A DNA stretch of 64,000 bases, from NCBI RefSeq assembly GCF_020037125.1, contig NZ_JAIQDG010000013.1, positions 124,001 to 188,000 on the forward strand, given 5' to 3'. Shown one piece after another: positions 16,564-29,529 of this stretch. Under the pieces are notes generated by a model, which worked only from the letters and a program-made list of their open reading frames with translations, was not told the DNA's origin and made no database searches. This stretch comes from Myxococcus sp. RHSTA-1-4 (GTDB lineage: Bacteria; Myxococcota; Myxococcia; Myxococcales; Myxococcaceae). How positions within the stretch are numbered: the first letter of the stretch is position 1; each line of letters starts with the position of its first letter. The translations under genes were made by a program, and so were the position numbers.

Positions 16564-17130
16564 ATGAGCGCGGCAGTGAGCACCACGGGTGGGACGCAGT
16601 CGGTGGGCGTTCAGCCGGAGCAGAACGCCCCGGCGCGAATCGCGGCGCTGGAGTCGGTGGAGGTTCCGGAGGTCTTCCGGGTGGATGTGGCGGCGGCGGC
16701 GCGAGATGCGCTGGAGCTGCTGGGCGTCACGCGCCGGCTGCACGGTATAGAGGTGGCGCTGGCGCTGCCGGAGGACCCGGTCCCCACGCGCGTCAGCAGC
16801 CGCCGGCTGCAGCAGGTGCTGTTGCTGCTGCTGGCCCACGCCGCGGACGCGTCGAACGGGCAGGGCATCCGGCTGATGGTGGATGAGCCCGACGACTTCG
16901 GCGACGTGGGCCCGCGCTTCCAGGTGGTGGCGCCGGGGGCTTCGCTGTCGGAGCGCGAGGCCAAGGCCGTCTTCCTGTCGCCCATGCTGGTGGGGCCGCT
17001 GCACCGCCGCCTGGCCCGTGCCCGCGAGCTGGTGGATTCCGTGGGTGGCACCCTGGAGGTGACGCGCGGCGCCGCCTCGGGCATCACCGTCACGGTGGAG
17101 CTGCCCGCGCCGGGCCTGTCGAGCTGGTAG
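16564..17130 (+). CDS. Orphan HATPase-domain (histidine-kinase-like) protein
   Basis: A 188-residue cytoplasmic protein resembling only the ATP-binding half of a sensor kinase. The stretch SSRRLQQVLLLLLAHAADA near residues 78-96 looks like an N-box helix in which the usual Asn is replaced by His, and VDSVGGTLEVTRGAASGITVTVELP at the end fits a G2 box. No phospho-acceptor H-box or sensor domain is present. Such proteins can act as serine kinases, phosphotransfer partners or inactive scaffolds; loss of the Asn, which binds Mg, argues against ordinary kinase activity. The ribosome site GGGAGG precedes the ATG. A TAGAGT box lies 30 bases upstream (16529-16534). It diverges from the PilZ gene across a 394-base gap. 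Confidence 0.6.
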   Translation: MSAAVSTTGGTQSVGVQPEQNAPARIAALESVEVPEVFRVDVAAAARDALELLGVTRRLHGIEVALALPEDPVPTRVSSRRLQQVLLLLLAHAADASNGQGIRLMVDEPDDFGDVGPRFQVVAPGASLSEREAKAVFLSPMLVGPLHRRLARARELVDSVGGTLEVTRGAASGITVTVELPAPGLSSW

Positions 17131-17163
17131 CCCGCGCCCGCCGCTGATCCAGCGGCGCAACGG

Positions 17164-17185
17164 GGGCCCGCATCCTGGCGGGCCC
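17164..17185 (+). terminator. Hairpin after the HATPase gene
   Basis: GGGCCCGC (17164-17171) and GCGGGCCC (17178-17185) pair perfectly around ATCCTG, 33 bases past the stop. No T-run follows, so Rho-independent action is uncertain. Confidence 0.45.
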
Positions 17186-17373
17186 AGCTTCCCGGAGGGG
17201 AGCGGCGCTCTCGCCGGCCCTCCGTGGCTTCTCCCTTCAGTTCACCGCCGGATGGGACGTGCGCCCCGCGTGCGCTCGCGTCATGAGCGCGCTCCGGCAT
17301 CGCTCCCATGTCGCGCCGCTGGCTCCGATAAGTGCCGCCAACGTCCTGCAGGCCATGCAGGCGGCCAAACTCC

Positions 17374-17402
17374 TTGACGGGAGGGGGCGGGTTTTCGACT
17401 AT
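17374..17402 (+). promoter_or_regulatory. Likely promoter of the icd-mdh transcript
   Basis: TTGACG (17374-17379) and GACTAT (17397-17402) with 17-base spacing lie about 45 bases before the icd ATG. The -35 box is strong and the -10 box moderate. Confidence 0.5.
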
Positions 17403-17446
17403 CCCGCGCCTCTTCTTACACGGTCACACCTTCCAGGAGTACGCCC

Positions 17447-19723
<2,277 letters not shown>

Positions 19724-19741
19724 TCCGTTCCGGGCGCATGC

Positions 19742-19766
19742 GGCCCGCCGGGAGGACCGGCGGGCC
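19742..19766 (+). terminator. Strong hairpin after mdh
   Basis: GGCCCGCCGG (19742-19751) and CCGGCGGGCC (19757-19766) form a perfect 10-pair stem with a 5-base loop, 18 bases past mdh. No T-run; it may be a terminator or a 3'-end stabiliser separating icd-mdh from sdhAB. Confidence 0.5.
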
Positions 19767-19943
19767 CTGTGCCTGATGCCGCGAATGACGCGGGCTTATC
19801 CTGCCCGGCACCTTCATTGCGGCGGAGTTTCACCAAGTTATCTAGCCTGTAGATCTCGCACGGGATGTCCGGGCCCTGGCGCGTCATTCGGCGCGTCGGC
19901 TCACGACGGCAGAGTCCGGCGTCCGGCAGTCAAGGAGACGATG

Positions 19944-21821
19944 ATGGCAGCAGCAGCGCGGTTCACGGTGGTGGGCGGCGGTCTCGCCGGGCTGATGACG
20001 ACGATCAAGCTCGCGGAGGCGGGTCACCAGGTGGATGTGCTCTCGCTCGTCCCGGTCAAGCGTTCCCACTCGGTGTGCGCCCAGGGAGGCATCAACGGCG
20101 CGGTGAACACCAAGGGTGAGGGTGACCACCCGGACATCCACGTGAAGGACACGCTGCGTGGCGGCGACTTCCTGGCGGAGCAGGTATCCGTCAAGGGCAT
20201 GTGCCACGCGGCTCCCGGCATCATCTACCTGCTGGACCGCATGGGGGTGACGTTCAACCGCACCCCCGAGGGCCTGCTGGACTTCCGCCGCTTCGGCGGC
20301 ACGCTCCACCACCGCACGGCCTTCGCGGGCGCCACCACCGGCCAGCAGCTGCTGTACGCGCTGGACGAGCAGGTTCGCCGCTACGAGGCCGAGGGCAAGG
20401 TCACCAAGTACGAGTACTGGGAGTGGCTCGGCACGGTGAAGGACGAGGGTGGGCGCGTCATCGGCAGCGTGGCCGTGGACCTGCGCACCATGGAGATCCG
20501 CACCTTCCCGGCGGAGGCCGTGTGCCTGGCCACGGGCGGTCCGGGCATCGTCTTCGGGCGCTCCACCAACTCCATCATCAACACCGGCACCGCCGCGGGT
20601 CGCGCCTACATGGAAGGCGCCATCTACGCCAACGGCGAGTTCATCCAGGTGCACCCCACCTCCATCCCGGGAGAGGACAAGCTGCGCCTGATGAGCGAGT
20701 CGGTGCGCGGCGAGGGCGGCCGCGTCTGGGTGCCCCGGAAGAAGGGCGACCCGCGCGGCCCCCGGGACATCCCGGAGAGCGAGCGCTGGTACTTCCTCGA
20801 GGAGAAGTACCCCAAGTACAAGAACCTGGTGCCCCGCGACGTGGCCACGCGCGAGATCTTCATGGTCTGCCGCGACCTGGGCATGGGCATCGGTGGCAGG
20901 GACGGCGTCTACCTGGACGTCACGCACATCCCGGCCAAGACGCTGGACGCCAAGATCAAGGGCGTCATGGAGATCTACGAGAAGTTCGTGGGAGACGACC
21001 CGCGCGTCACGCCGATGGTCATCTTCCCGGGCATGCACTACTCCATGGGCGGCCTGTACGTGCGGTTCGAGGCGGACTCGCGCACGCAGACGCCCCTCGA
21101 GGGCAGCCCCGTCAACCAGTCCACCAACATCCCCGGCCTGTACGCCACGGGTGAGGCGGACTACGCGTTCCACGGCGCCAACCGCCTGGGCGCCAACTCG
21201 CTCCTGTCCTGTATCTACTCGGGCATGATTGGCGGCCCGGCCATGGCGGCCTTCGCCAAGAGCCAGAGCACGAGCGCGGCGGCCATGCCGGAGAAGTACT
21301 TCCAGGACGCGAAGCGCTACTGGGAGGACCGGTTCGCCACCATCAAGAAGATGAACGGCGCGGAGAACCCGTACGCGCTGGCCCGCGAACTGGGCGACAT
21401 CATGACGGAGAACTGCACCGTCGTCCGGTACAACGACCGGCTGAAGAAGACGGTGGAGAAGATCCGCGAGCTGAAGTCGCGCTGGAAGAACGTCAACGTG
21501 CTGGACACCGGCAACGTGGCCAACCGCGCGCTGTCGTACACCAACCAGCTCTGGAACATGCTGGAGCTGGGCGAGGTCATCGCCACCAGCGCGCTGCTGC
21601 GCGACGAGAGCCGCGGCGCCCACTACAAGCCGGAGTTCTCCCTGCCGGAGCCGAAGACGAAGGACCCGCGCGAGGACGCCGACTGGATGGCGCTGTGGCG
21701 CAAGCGCCACGAGAAGTGGGCGAAGACGACCATCGCGAAGCACAGCGAGCAGGGGCCGCAGATCTCCTACGAGGAGATTCCGACGCCGGTCCTGGAGCCC
21801 GAACCCCGCTGGTACGCCTGA
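19944..21821 (+). CDS. sdhA: Succinate dehydrogenase flavoprotein subunit
   Basis: Catalytic subunit of respiratory complex II; oxidises succinate to fumarate on covalently bound FAD. The 625-residue chain has the FAD fold FTVVGGGLAGLMT near residues 7-19, the flavinylated His42 in VKRSHSVCAQGG, HHRTAFAGATTG, the substrate region RSTNSIINTGTAAG, GMHYSMGGLYV and HGANRLGANSLLS near the end. It resembles the Bacillus/Chlamydia-type flavoprotein rather than the E. coli type. Start is uncertain: ATG codons at 19941 and 19944 are adjacent; 19944 has the better spacing to AAGGAG. sdhB follows at 21902. No cytochrome b membrane anchor (sdhC) lies upstream, although it usually precedes this type; only 220 bases separate mdh and sdhA. 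Confidence 0.95.
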   Translation: MAAAARFTVVGGGLAGLMTTIKLAEAGHQVDVLSLVPVKRSHSVCAQGGINGAVNTKGEGDHPDIHVKDTLRGGDFLAEQVSVKGMCHAAPGIIYLLDRMGVTFNRTPEGLLDFRRFGGTLHHRTAFAGATTGQQLLYALDEQVRRYEAEGKVTKYEYWEWLGTVKDEGGRVIGSVAVDLRTMEIRTFPAEAVCLATGGPGIVFGRSTNSIINTGTAAGRAYMEGAIYANGEFIQVHPTSIPGEDKLRLMSESVRGEGGRVWVPRKKGDPRGPRDIPESERWYFLEEKYPKYKNLVPRDVATREIFMVCRDLGMGIGGRDGVYLDVTHIPAKTLDAKIKGVMEIYEKFVGDDPRVTPMVIFPGMHYSMGGLYVRFEADSRTQTPLEGSPVNQSTNIPGLYATGEADYAFHGANRLGANSLLSCIYSGMIGGPAMAAFAKSQSTSAAAMPEKYFQDAKRYWEDRFATIKKMNGAENPYALARELGDIMTENCTVVRYNDRLKKTVEKIRELKSRWKNVNVLDTGNVANRALSYTNQLWNMLELGEVIATSALLRDESRGAHYKPEFSLPEPKTKDPREDADWMALWRKRHEKWAKTTIAKHSEQGPQISYEEIPTPVLEPEPRWYA

Positions 21822-21844
21822 GCAGGGGCACTCATCTTCTGGTG

Positions 21845-21866
21845 GGCCCGCGGGGCATCGCGGGCC
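21845..21866. other. Hairpin between sdhA and sdhB
   Basis: GGCCCGC (21845-21851) and GCGGGCC (21860-21866) pair with an 8-base loop, 24 bases after the sdhA stop. It could modulate the sdhA/sdhB ratio or stabilise mRNA; no T-run. Confidence 0.35.
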
Positions 21867-21901
21867 GCCGTAACTGATTTGGAAGTGAAGGGTCTACCCA
21901 C

Positions 21902-22708
21902 ATGGACACTGCACAGGCATCAGCCGTCACCAACAAGACCGTCACCTTCCGCATCTGGCGGCAGGACGATCCGAACAAGCCGGGTCACTTCGATGAGTTC
22001 AAGGTTCCCTATACGAAGGGCGCCAACGTCATCTCGTGCCTGATGGAGATCCAGCGCAACCCCGTCACCGTGGAGGGCAAGCGGGTGCCTCCGGTGATCT
22101 GGGACGCCGCGTGCCTCGAGGAGGTCTGCGGAAGCTGCGCGATGAACATCAACGGCCGGGTGCGGATGGCCTGCTCGGCGCTGGTCGACAAGCTGGAGCA
22201 GCCCATCACCCTGGAGCCCATGAGCAAGTTCCCGGTGGTCCGGGACCTGGCGGTGGACCGTGAGCGCATGTTCAACGCGCTCAAGCGGGTGAAGGGCTGG
22301 ATTCCGGTGGACGGCACCCACAACCTGGGGCCGGGCCCGCGCCAGTCGCCGAAGGACCAGTCCGTCATGTACGTGCTGTCCACGTGCATCACGTGCGGAA
22401 GCTGCCTGGAGGCGTGCCCGCAGGTGACGCTGGACAACGACTTCGTCGGCGCGGCGGCCATCAGCCAGGCCCGTCTGTTCAACATGAACCCGACGGGCAA
22501 GATGCAGTCCGAGGAGCGCGTCCGGGGGCTGATGGGCCCGGGCGGCATCCAGGACTGCGGCAAGGCGCAGAACTGCGTGAAGGTCTGCCCGAAGGAGATT
22601 CCGCTCACCACGTCCATCGCGGTGATGAACCGCGAGGTGACGAAGGTGATGATCAAGGACATCTTCTTCAAGGACGAGGAGCAGAAGAGCCACGGCGGTC
22701 CGGGGTAG
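21902..22708 (+). CDS. sdhB: Succinate dehydrogenase iron-sulfur subunit
   Basis: Carries electrons from SdhA flavin to quinone through three Fe-S centres. In order the 268-residue protein has a plant-type [2Fe-2S] motif CLEEVCGSCAMNINGRVRMAC near residues 73-92, the bacterial [4Fe-4S] motif CITCGSCLEACPQ near 162, and the [3Fe-4S] type CGKAQNCVKVCPKEI near 220. Cys in ISCLMEIQRNP near 40 is less certainly a ligand. It is 80 bases after sdhA. The acceptor quinone is presumably menaquinone, given the men genes in the same window. A membrane anchor would be needed for quinone reduction and is absent here. Confidence 0.94.
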   Translation: MDTAQASAVTNKTVTFRIWRQDDPNKPGHFDEFKVPYTKGANVISCLMEIQRNPVTVEGKRVPPVIWDAACLEEVCGSCAMNINGRVRMACSALVDKLEQPITLEPMSKFPVVRDLAVDRERMFNALKRVKGWIPVDGTHNLGPGPRQSPKDQSVMYVLSTCITCGSCLEACPQVTLDNDFVGAAAISQARLFNMNPTGKMQSEERVRGLMGPGGIQDCGKAQNCVKVCPKEIPLTTSIAVMNREVTKVMIKDIFFKDEEQKSHGGPG

Positions 22709-22770
22709 TCCGGCCGTCGGTTCCCTCGCTCTCGAAGCGAAGCGGCCCCGTGCTGGCGTCCCTCCGAGGC

Positions 22771-22920
22771 GCCGGGCGGGGCCGCCGCCGTTTCGCACTT
22801 CCGGGCTCGGGAGGGAGCCGGCTGCGGCGCTGCAGTGAGGCGGGCCGCCGCCGTTTCAGGCCCCGGGGCCCGGGAGGGAGCCGGCCGCACGCCGCAGTGA
22901 GGCGGGCCGTCGTCGTTCAC
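22771..22920. repeat. 63-bp GC-rich tandem repeat, about 2.5 copies
   Basis: GCCGCCGCCGTTTC at 22781 recurs at 22844 and, degenerate, at 22906; GGGAGGGAGCCGG recurs with the same 62-63 base period (22810 and 22873). The array fills the space between sdhB and the opposite-strand protease gene. No coding function is apparent. Confidence 0.6.
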
Positions 22921-22959
22921 GCCCCCGCGGCACGGGAGCTCCGCCCAGGCGCGAAGCGC

Positions 22960-24072
22960 TTACGGCTTCGTGCCCGCGCCGAGCGACTCCAGCGCCCCGC
23001 GGACCTCCTCCAATTGCGCCGGCTCCTCCGCGCGCTTCTCCAGCGCGGTGAGCGCGGCCACGTGCGCGGTGCGCAGGGCGTCCGCCGCCGGTACGGACAT
23101 GTCCGGCTTCACGCCCACGCCCTCCCAGCTCGTCTTCGTCACGGCGTGCACCGTCTGCCCCATGGGCACGGTGACGATGAAGTGTTCGTCCATGGGGAGG
23201 GCCACGCCCGGGTTGGCGCCACCGTGCGTTGCCTCGCCCACCACCCGCGCCCGACTGCGCGCCTGGAGGTCGTAGGCGAGCAGCTCCGCGGCGGAGAAGG
23301 TGTCCCCGTCCGTGAGGACGTAGACCTCCTTGTCATCCCCGTAGCGGCCCGCGGGCGGGGGCGCGGGCGTGTGGAGCGGCTCCTTCGGGCGGCCCTTCCA
23401 CAGCGTGTCCAGCACGTGTGTGCGCTCCGGCAGCAGCCAGCCCAGGTACAGCGCCGACAACCGGGTGTCACCGCCGCCATTGCCACGCAGGTCGATGATG
23501 AGCGCGTCCGTGGCGGACAGCAGCCGCATGGCCGCCGCCGCGGCCTCACCGGTGAACTTCACGTCGGGCATGCTCACCAGCCGCAGGTAGCCGACGTTGC
23601 CCGCCAGCCGCTCTACGCGGCCGATGCCATACGCCTCGCGAAGGTACATGCGCCGCCGGCGCTCCTCGCGCTGGGCCAGGAACGACTCCGCCTCCGAAGA
23701 CGCGGGCTCCCACGGCAGGGGCAGGTTCCGGGGCAGGGGCTGGGCGCTGTAGTGGACGAAGAAGTGCGCGTCCTGGCCATCCCGCGCCAGGTGCTCGGAG
23801 AGCACCCGGGCCAGCTCACGTGGATCGGTGATGGCGTCGTAATCGCCGCGCTTCAGCCGGGAGCGCATCATCTTCTCGGCCATGACCGCCTTGTCCGGCG
23901 AGTAGTGGCGCGCCCGTACCTGGGCGATGGCCGCTTCGATGATCCGCGTCCGTTCCTTCGCGGCCAGCACCGGCGGCGCATCCGGGGCCCGTGGCACCTC
24001 CGCCGCGAGGCCGGGGGCAGGTCCCCCGACGAGAAGGCACAGCCATAGCAGGCGCCACGGACGGAGGGACAT
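22960..24072 (-). CDS. Secreted S41-family (tail-specific) peptidase
   Basis: A 370-residue exported protein with a signal peptide (MSLRPWRLLWLCLLVGG, then a cleavage region GLAA) and the S41 core in its C-terminal half. ALIIDLRGNGGGDTRLSALYLGWLL matches the family's substrate-pocket helix, and TDGDTFSAAELLAYDLQA holds the catalytic Ser in the IRBP-like arrangement, followed by RARVVGEATHGGANPG. Lys of the dyad cannot be pinpointed without alignment. No PDZ domain is seen. The ATG at 24072 was chosen because the signal peptide begins there; an in-frame extension to 24288 lacks one. It lies on the opposite strand between sdhB and sucC, so it interrupts the TCA run. Substrate unknown. Confidence 0.75.
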   Translation of the reverse strand: MSLRPWRLLWLCLLVGGPAPGLAAEVPRAPDAPPVLAAKERTRIIEAAIAQVRARHYSPDKAVMAEKMMRSRLKRGDYDAITDPRELARVLSEHLARDGQDAHFFVHYSAQPLPRNLPLPWEPASSEAESFLAQREERRRRMYLREAYGIGRVERLAGNVGYLRLVSMPDVKFTGEAAAAAMRLLSATDALIIDLRGNGGGDTRLSALYLGWLLPERTHVLDTLWKGRPKEPLHTPAPPPAGRYGDDKEVYVLTDGDTFSAAELLAYDLQARSRARVVGEATHGGANPGVALPMDEHFIVTVPMGQTVHAVTKTSWEGVGVKPDMSVPAADALRTAHVAALTALEKRAEEPAQLEEVRGALESLGAGTKP

Positions 24073-24347
24073 GGGCGGGCTCCAGGGTGGGGCAGGGCAG
24101 GGGACGGGCGCCCGTCCCTTCCCATCGAACGCCCGCGGAGATGCTCCATACCGGCCCCCCGGCCGCCGCTCGGCCGTGAAGCCGGGCTCATCCTGGCGGA
24201 CATTCCTGGTTATCTGCTGAGCACCGGCCCCCTGGGGGCGGTTACACCTGGGGTCAAACAGTCTTGCCATCCGTCGGTTTCTGCGCAATGAGGGCGCGGC
24301 GCTGACGCCTCTTACAGGCTGTCTCCCTCGTCTCCACCGGAGCCTCG

Positions 24348-25508
<1,161 letters not shown>

Positions 25509-25543
25509 TCCGGCCACCTCCAACACTTTCCTGAAGGAACGCC

Positions 25544-26443
<900 letters not shown>

Positions 26444-26471
26444 ACCCCAACGAGAACAAGGAGCCAGTCAC

Positions 26472-26909
26472 ATGGCCATCGAGCGCACGCTGTCCATCAT
26501 CAAGCCGGACGGTCTGGAGAAGGGCGTCATCGGGAAGATCATCAGCCGCTTCGAGGAGAAGGGTCTGAAGCCGGTCGCCATCCGGCTGCAGCAGCTCTCC
26601 CAGAAGGAGGCCGAGGGCTTCTACGCCGTCCACAAGGCCCGGCCCTTCTTCAAGGACCTGGTGCAGTTCATGATCTCCGGCCCGGTGGTCCTGATGGTGC
26701 TGGAGGGTGAGAACGCCGTCCTCGCGAACCGCGACATCATGGGCGCCACCAACCCCGCCAACGCGGCCCCCGGCACCATCCGCAAGGACTTCGCCACCAG
26801 CATCGACAAGAACACGGTGCACGGCTCGGACAGCCTGGAGAACGCGAAGATCGAGATCGCGTACTTCTTCCGGGAGACCGAGATCCAGCCCTACCCGTAC
26901 CAGAAGTAG
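26472..26909 (+). CDS. ndk: Nucleoside diphosphate kinase
   Basis: Moves the gamma-phosphate between nucleoside tri- and diphosphates through a phosphohistidine. The 145-residue protein has the N-terminal [16 protein letters not shown], the nucleotide contact [14 protein letters not shown] and the catalytic His117 in NTVHGSDS. An AAGGAG ribosome site is 9-10 bases before the ATG. It closes the sucCD-ndk unit and is followed by a terminator. Length and motifs are standard. Confidence 0.96.
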   Translation: MAIERTLSIIKPDGLEKGVIGKIISRFEEKGLKPVAIRLQQLSQKEAEGFYAVHKARPFFKDLVQFMISGPVVLMVLEGENAVLANRDIMGATNPANAAPGTIRKDFATSIDKNTVHGSDSLENAKIEIAYFFRETEIQPYPYQK

Positions 26910-26945
26910 CCGGCCGGCCCCTCGCGGGGCCCGCTCTCGAGAGCG

Positions 26946-26994
26946 GCGGCCCGGTATCCACGCCTGAGAAGGCGCGGGGCCGGGCCGCTGTTCT
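26946..26994 (+). terminator. Rho-independent terminator after ndk
   Basis: GCGGCCCGG (26946-26954) and CCGGGCCGC (26980-26988) form a 9-pair stem with a nested CGCC/GGCG hairpin inside, followed by TGTTCTTT. Just upstream is a perfect 16-base palindrome at 26931-26946. Confidence 0.75.
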
Positions 26995-27126
26995 TTCCAG
27001 GAAGTGCCCTGGAGAAGGCCCTGGAAGCGTCCACCCGGCGGGGAGGGGAGCGAGCCCTCCTTTGACTTGCCGTGCCCAGGTGTGGGAAGGGACGCCTTCG
27101 GTCCTACCGTTCAAAGCCCGACGACG

Positions 27127-28260
27127 ATGTCCGAGACCTCCGCCACATCCCTGCCTGTCACCGAGCCGCTTCCGGCGCCCGCGCCCGCCAGGCTGGTGGA
27201 CGTGGCCAGCCTGTCGCTGGAGGCGCTCACCCGCTTCGTCACCGAGACGCTGGGCGAGCGCGCCTTCCGAGCCCCGCAGATCTACCGCTGGCTCCACCAG
27301 CGCGGCGCCACCTCGTTCGACGAGATGACGGACCTGTCCAAGGCCCTGCGCGAGAAGCTCAAGGCGGTGGCGGAAATCGTCCCGCTGCTGAAGGACCTGG
27401 AACTGCGCAGCACCGACGGCACCATCAAGTACCGGTGGAAGACGCGGGACGGCCGCTACATCGAGTCCGTCTACATGCCCTCCGAGGACCGCAAGACGCT
27501 GTGCGTGTCCACCCAGGTGGGCTGCGCCATGGCGTGCGGCTTCTGCATGACGGGCACCATGGGGCTCAAGCGCAACCTCACCCCGGGCGAAATCGTGGCC
27601 CAGGTGCACGCGGTGAACCGCGAGGTCCGGAAGAATGAGGGCCTGGAGACGCTCCGCCCGCTCAGCAACCTGGTGTTCATGGGCATGGGCGAGCCCCTGC
27701 ACAACTTCGAGAACCTCAAGACGGCGCTCTCCATCCTCCAGTCCGAGGACGGGCCCAACTTCAGCCACCGGCACATCACCGTCTCCACGGTGGGCCTGGT
27801 GCCCATGATCGAGCGCTTCGGCCAGGAGACGGACGTCAAGCTGGCCATCTCCCTCAACGCCAGCACCGACGAGCAGCGCAACAAGACGATGCCCGTCAAC
27901 CGCAAGTGGAACATCGCGGCGCTGCTGGACGCCTGCCGGAAGTTCCCGCTGCGGCAAGGCCGGCGCATCACCTTCGAGTACGTGCTCATCAAGGGCTTCA
28001 ACGACGCCGACGAGGATGCCTACAGGCTCATCGAGCTGTTGAAGGACATCCCGGTGAAGGTGAACCTCATCCCGTACAACGAGAACCCCGGGCTGGGGTT
28101 CCACACCACGGGGGAGGAGCGGGCGGAGCAGTTCCGCGCCATCCTCGCCGACCACCACATCGCCGCCTACATCCGCAGGAACCGGGGCCGGGACATTGCC
28201 GGGGCCTGCGGGCAGCTCGCCAACCGTGGCGAGGCCGCCTCCGCCGAGGGCGCGACATAA
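27127..28260 (+). CDS. rlmN: 23S rRNA/tRNA adenine-C2 methyltransferase RlmN
   Basis: Radical-SAM enzyme that methylates A2503 of 23S rRNA and A37 of some tRNAs. The 377-residue protein holds the [4Fe-4S] motif CAMACGFC with Cys133, Cys137 and Cys140, the SAM-binding GMGEPLHNFEN, SLNASTDEQRNKTMPVNRKW, FEYVLIKGFNDADEDA, and a C-terminal Cys in GACGQLA that forms the methyl-transfer thiol pair. A helical HhH-like start (QIYRWLHQRG) precedes it. The ATG at 27127 gives the best start; upstream in-frame sequence lacks homology. It is separated from ndk by a terminator and from rpsP by a promoter. Confidence 0.94.
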   Translation: MSETSATSLPVTEPLPAPAPARLVDVASLSLEALTRFVTETLGERAFRAPQIYRWLHQRGATSFDEMTDLSKALREKLKAVAEIVPLLKDLELRSTDGTIKYRWKTRDGRYIESVYMPSEDRKTLCVSTQVGCAMACGFCMTGTMGLKRNLTPGEIVAQVHAVNREVRKNEGLETLRPLSNLVFMGMGEPLHNFENLKTALSILQSEDGPNFSHRHITVSTVGLVPMIERFGQETDVKLAISLNASTDEQRNKTMPVNRKWNIAALLDACRKFPLRQGRRITFEYVLIKGFNDADEDAYRLIELLKDIPVKVNLIPYNENPGLGFHTTGEERAEQFRAILADHHIAAYIRRNRGRDIAGACGQLANRGEAASAEGAT

Positions 28261-28274
28261 GGTCCCGAGCTTCC

Positions 28275-28304
28275 TTGACAATCCCGCGGGGGCGGCGGTA
28301 AGAG
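28275..28304 (+). promoter_or_regulatory. Promoter of rpsP operon
   Basis: TTGACA (28275-28280), a perfect -35 box, and TAAGAG (28299-28304), 18 bases apart, lie about 45 bases before the rpsP ATG. Strong promoter expected for a ribosomal gene. Confidence 0.6.
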
Positions 28305-28348
28305 CGCCCCCCTTTCCTCAAGCTGTTACTTGTACGTTGGAGCACCTC

Positions 28349-28612
28349 ATGTCCGTCGTCCTCCGTCTCGCCCGCGCGGGCGCCAAGAAGAAGCCGTACT
28401 ACCACGTGGTCGCCACCGACTCCCGTAACCCCCGGGACGGCAAGTTCATCGAGGCCGTCGGCGCGTACGACCCGAACCTCGAGCCCCCCAAGGTGGAGTT
28501 CAACGAGGAGCGGCTGAACTACTGGCTGAAGACGGGCGCGACGCCTTCCGAGACGGTCGCGGACCTCATCAAGGTCGCCGCGAAGGCGAAGTCGGCCGCT
28601 CCCGCGGTCTGA
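28349..28612 (+). CDS. rpsP: 30S ribosomal protein bS16
   Basis: An 87-residue basic protein of the small subunit. It begins MSVVLRLARAGAKKKPYYHVV and has the S16 block DSRNPRDGKFIEAVGAYDP. The ATG at 28349 follows GGAG at 8-base spacing. Reading from the promoter, it leads the conserved order rpsP, khpA, rimM, trmD, with rplS just beyond. Sequence and position leave little doubt. Confidence 0.97.
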   Translation: MSVVLRLARAGAKKKPYYHVVATDSRNPRDGKFIEAVGAYDPNLEPPKVEFNEERLNYWLKTGATPSETVADLIKVAAKAKSAAPAV

Positions 28613-28627
28613 GCCGCGCTTCACTGA

Positions 28628-28936
28628 GTGGACGTGGAGCAGCTTCTTACCTATCTGGCGCGGGCCCTGGTCGATCAACCGGACCAGGTCGGCCTGCGCG
28701 TGTCCGAGGCGGACGGCGCCCGGCTCTATGAGCTGAAGGTCGCCCCCGAGGACGTCGGCAAGGTCATCGGCCGTGACGGGCGCACCGTGAACGCCCTCCG
28801 GACGCTGCTCGGCGCCGCCGCCCAGAAGTCCGGGCAGAAGGTCCGCCTGGAAATCCTCGACGACCGGCGCAATGCGGCCAGCGCGCCCAATGGCGCGGCC
28901 GCGCCGCCGCCCGCTGCACCGGACGCCTCGCGGTGA
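28628..28936 (+). CDS. khpA: KH-domain RNA-binding protein (KhpA type)
   Basis: A small single-KH-domain RNA-binding protein linked to ribosome and sRNA functions in other bacteria. The 102-residue product has the KH signature KVIGRDGRTVNALRTLL near residues 42-58 with the GxxG loop GRDG, after a short helix-strand start VEQLLTYLARALVDQPDQV. The last 20 residues are a Pro/Ala-rich tail. The start is a GTG at 28628; another GTG at 28634 would trim two residues and resembles the usual KhpA start better. The stop overlaps the rimM GTG as GTGA. Confidence 0.85.
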   Translation: MDVEQLLTYLARALVDQPDQVGLRVSEADGARLYELKVAPEDVGKVIGRDGRTVNALRTLLGAAAQKSGQKVRLEILDDRRNAASAPNGAAAPPPAAPDASR

Positions 28937-29529
28937 CGCCCCAGCCTCATCTCGAGCTCGGCTACGTGGCGCGAGCGCACGGGCTGCACGGCGAGGTGGC
29001 CATCCGCACGTTCGATCCGGCCTCGGAGGCGCTCGACGTCGTCGAGCGCGTCCTGGTGCGCACCCGCGCCGGCGAGGAGCGCGAGCTCTTCCTGGAGGAA
29101 GTGCGCCCCACGCCCAAGGAGAACATCGTCGGCTTCGAGGGCGTGGAGTCCCGCACCGACGCCGAGGCCCTGGTGGGCGCCAAGGTGTTCGTCTTCCGCG
29201 AGGACCTGGAGCCCCCGGCCGAGGGCGAGTTCTTCCAGGGGGACCTGGTGGGGCTCACCGCCGTGGACGAGTCCGGCGCCGAGCTGGGCCGTGTGGAGGA
29301 GATCTGGGCCACCGGCGAGGTGCCCAACCTCGTCATCCGCGCGCCGAAGCGCCCGGAGCTGGTGGTGCCCTTCGCGGACGAGTTCGTGCCTTCCGTGGAC
29401 ATCGCCGCCGGGCGCATCGTCATCCGCCCGCCCGAGTACGAGGAGGTGGGGCGTCCGGGCTCGGCCCGCGCCGCCGCCGCTGCCGGCTCCACGGGCGGTG
29501 AGGACGAGGGCTCCGGGGACGGGGAATGA
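28933..29529 (+). CDS. rimM: Ribosome maturation factor RimM
   Basis: Binds uS19 during 30S assembly, near the head domain. The 198-residue protein starts at a GTG at 28933 (overlap GTGA with khpA) and shows the RimM N-domain [20 protein letters not shown], a PRC-barrel half with [19 protein letters not shown] and [17 protein letters not shown], and a Gly/Ala/Ser-rich tail of about 35 residues. That tail is longer than in most relatives and looks disordered. It overlaps trmD by ATGA. Order and motifs make the assignment firm. Confidence 0.93.
   Translation: MTPQPHLELGYVARAHGLHGEVAIRTFDPASEALDVVERVLVRTRAGEERELFLEEVRPTPKENIVGFEGVESRTDAEALVGAKVFVFREDLEPPAEGEFFQGDLVGLTAVDESGAELGRVEEIWATGEVPNLVIRAPKRPELVVPFADEFVPSVDIAAGRIVIRPPEYEEVGRPGSARAAAAAGSTGGEDEGSGDGE

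Noticed and set aside
22771-22920. Tandem repeats considered as a CRISPR-like array
   Set aside because: Unit of about 63 bases, only about 2.5 diverged copies, no uniform spacers and no cas genes nearby.
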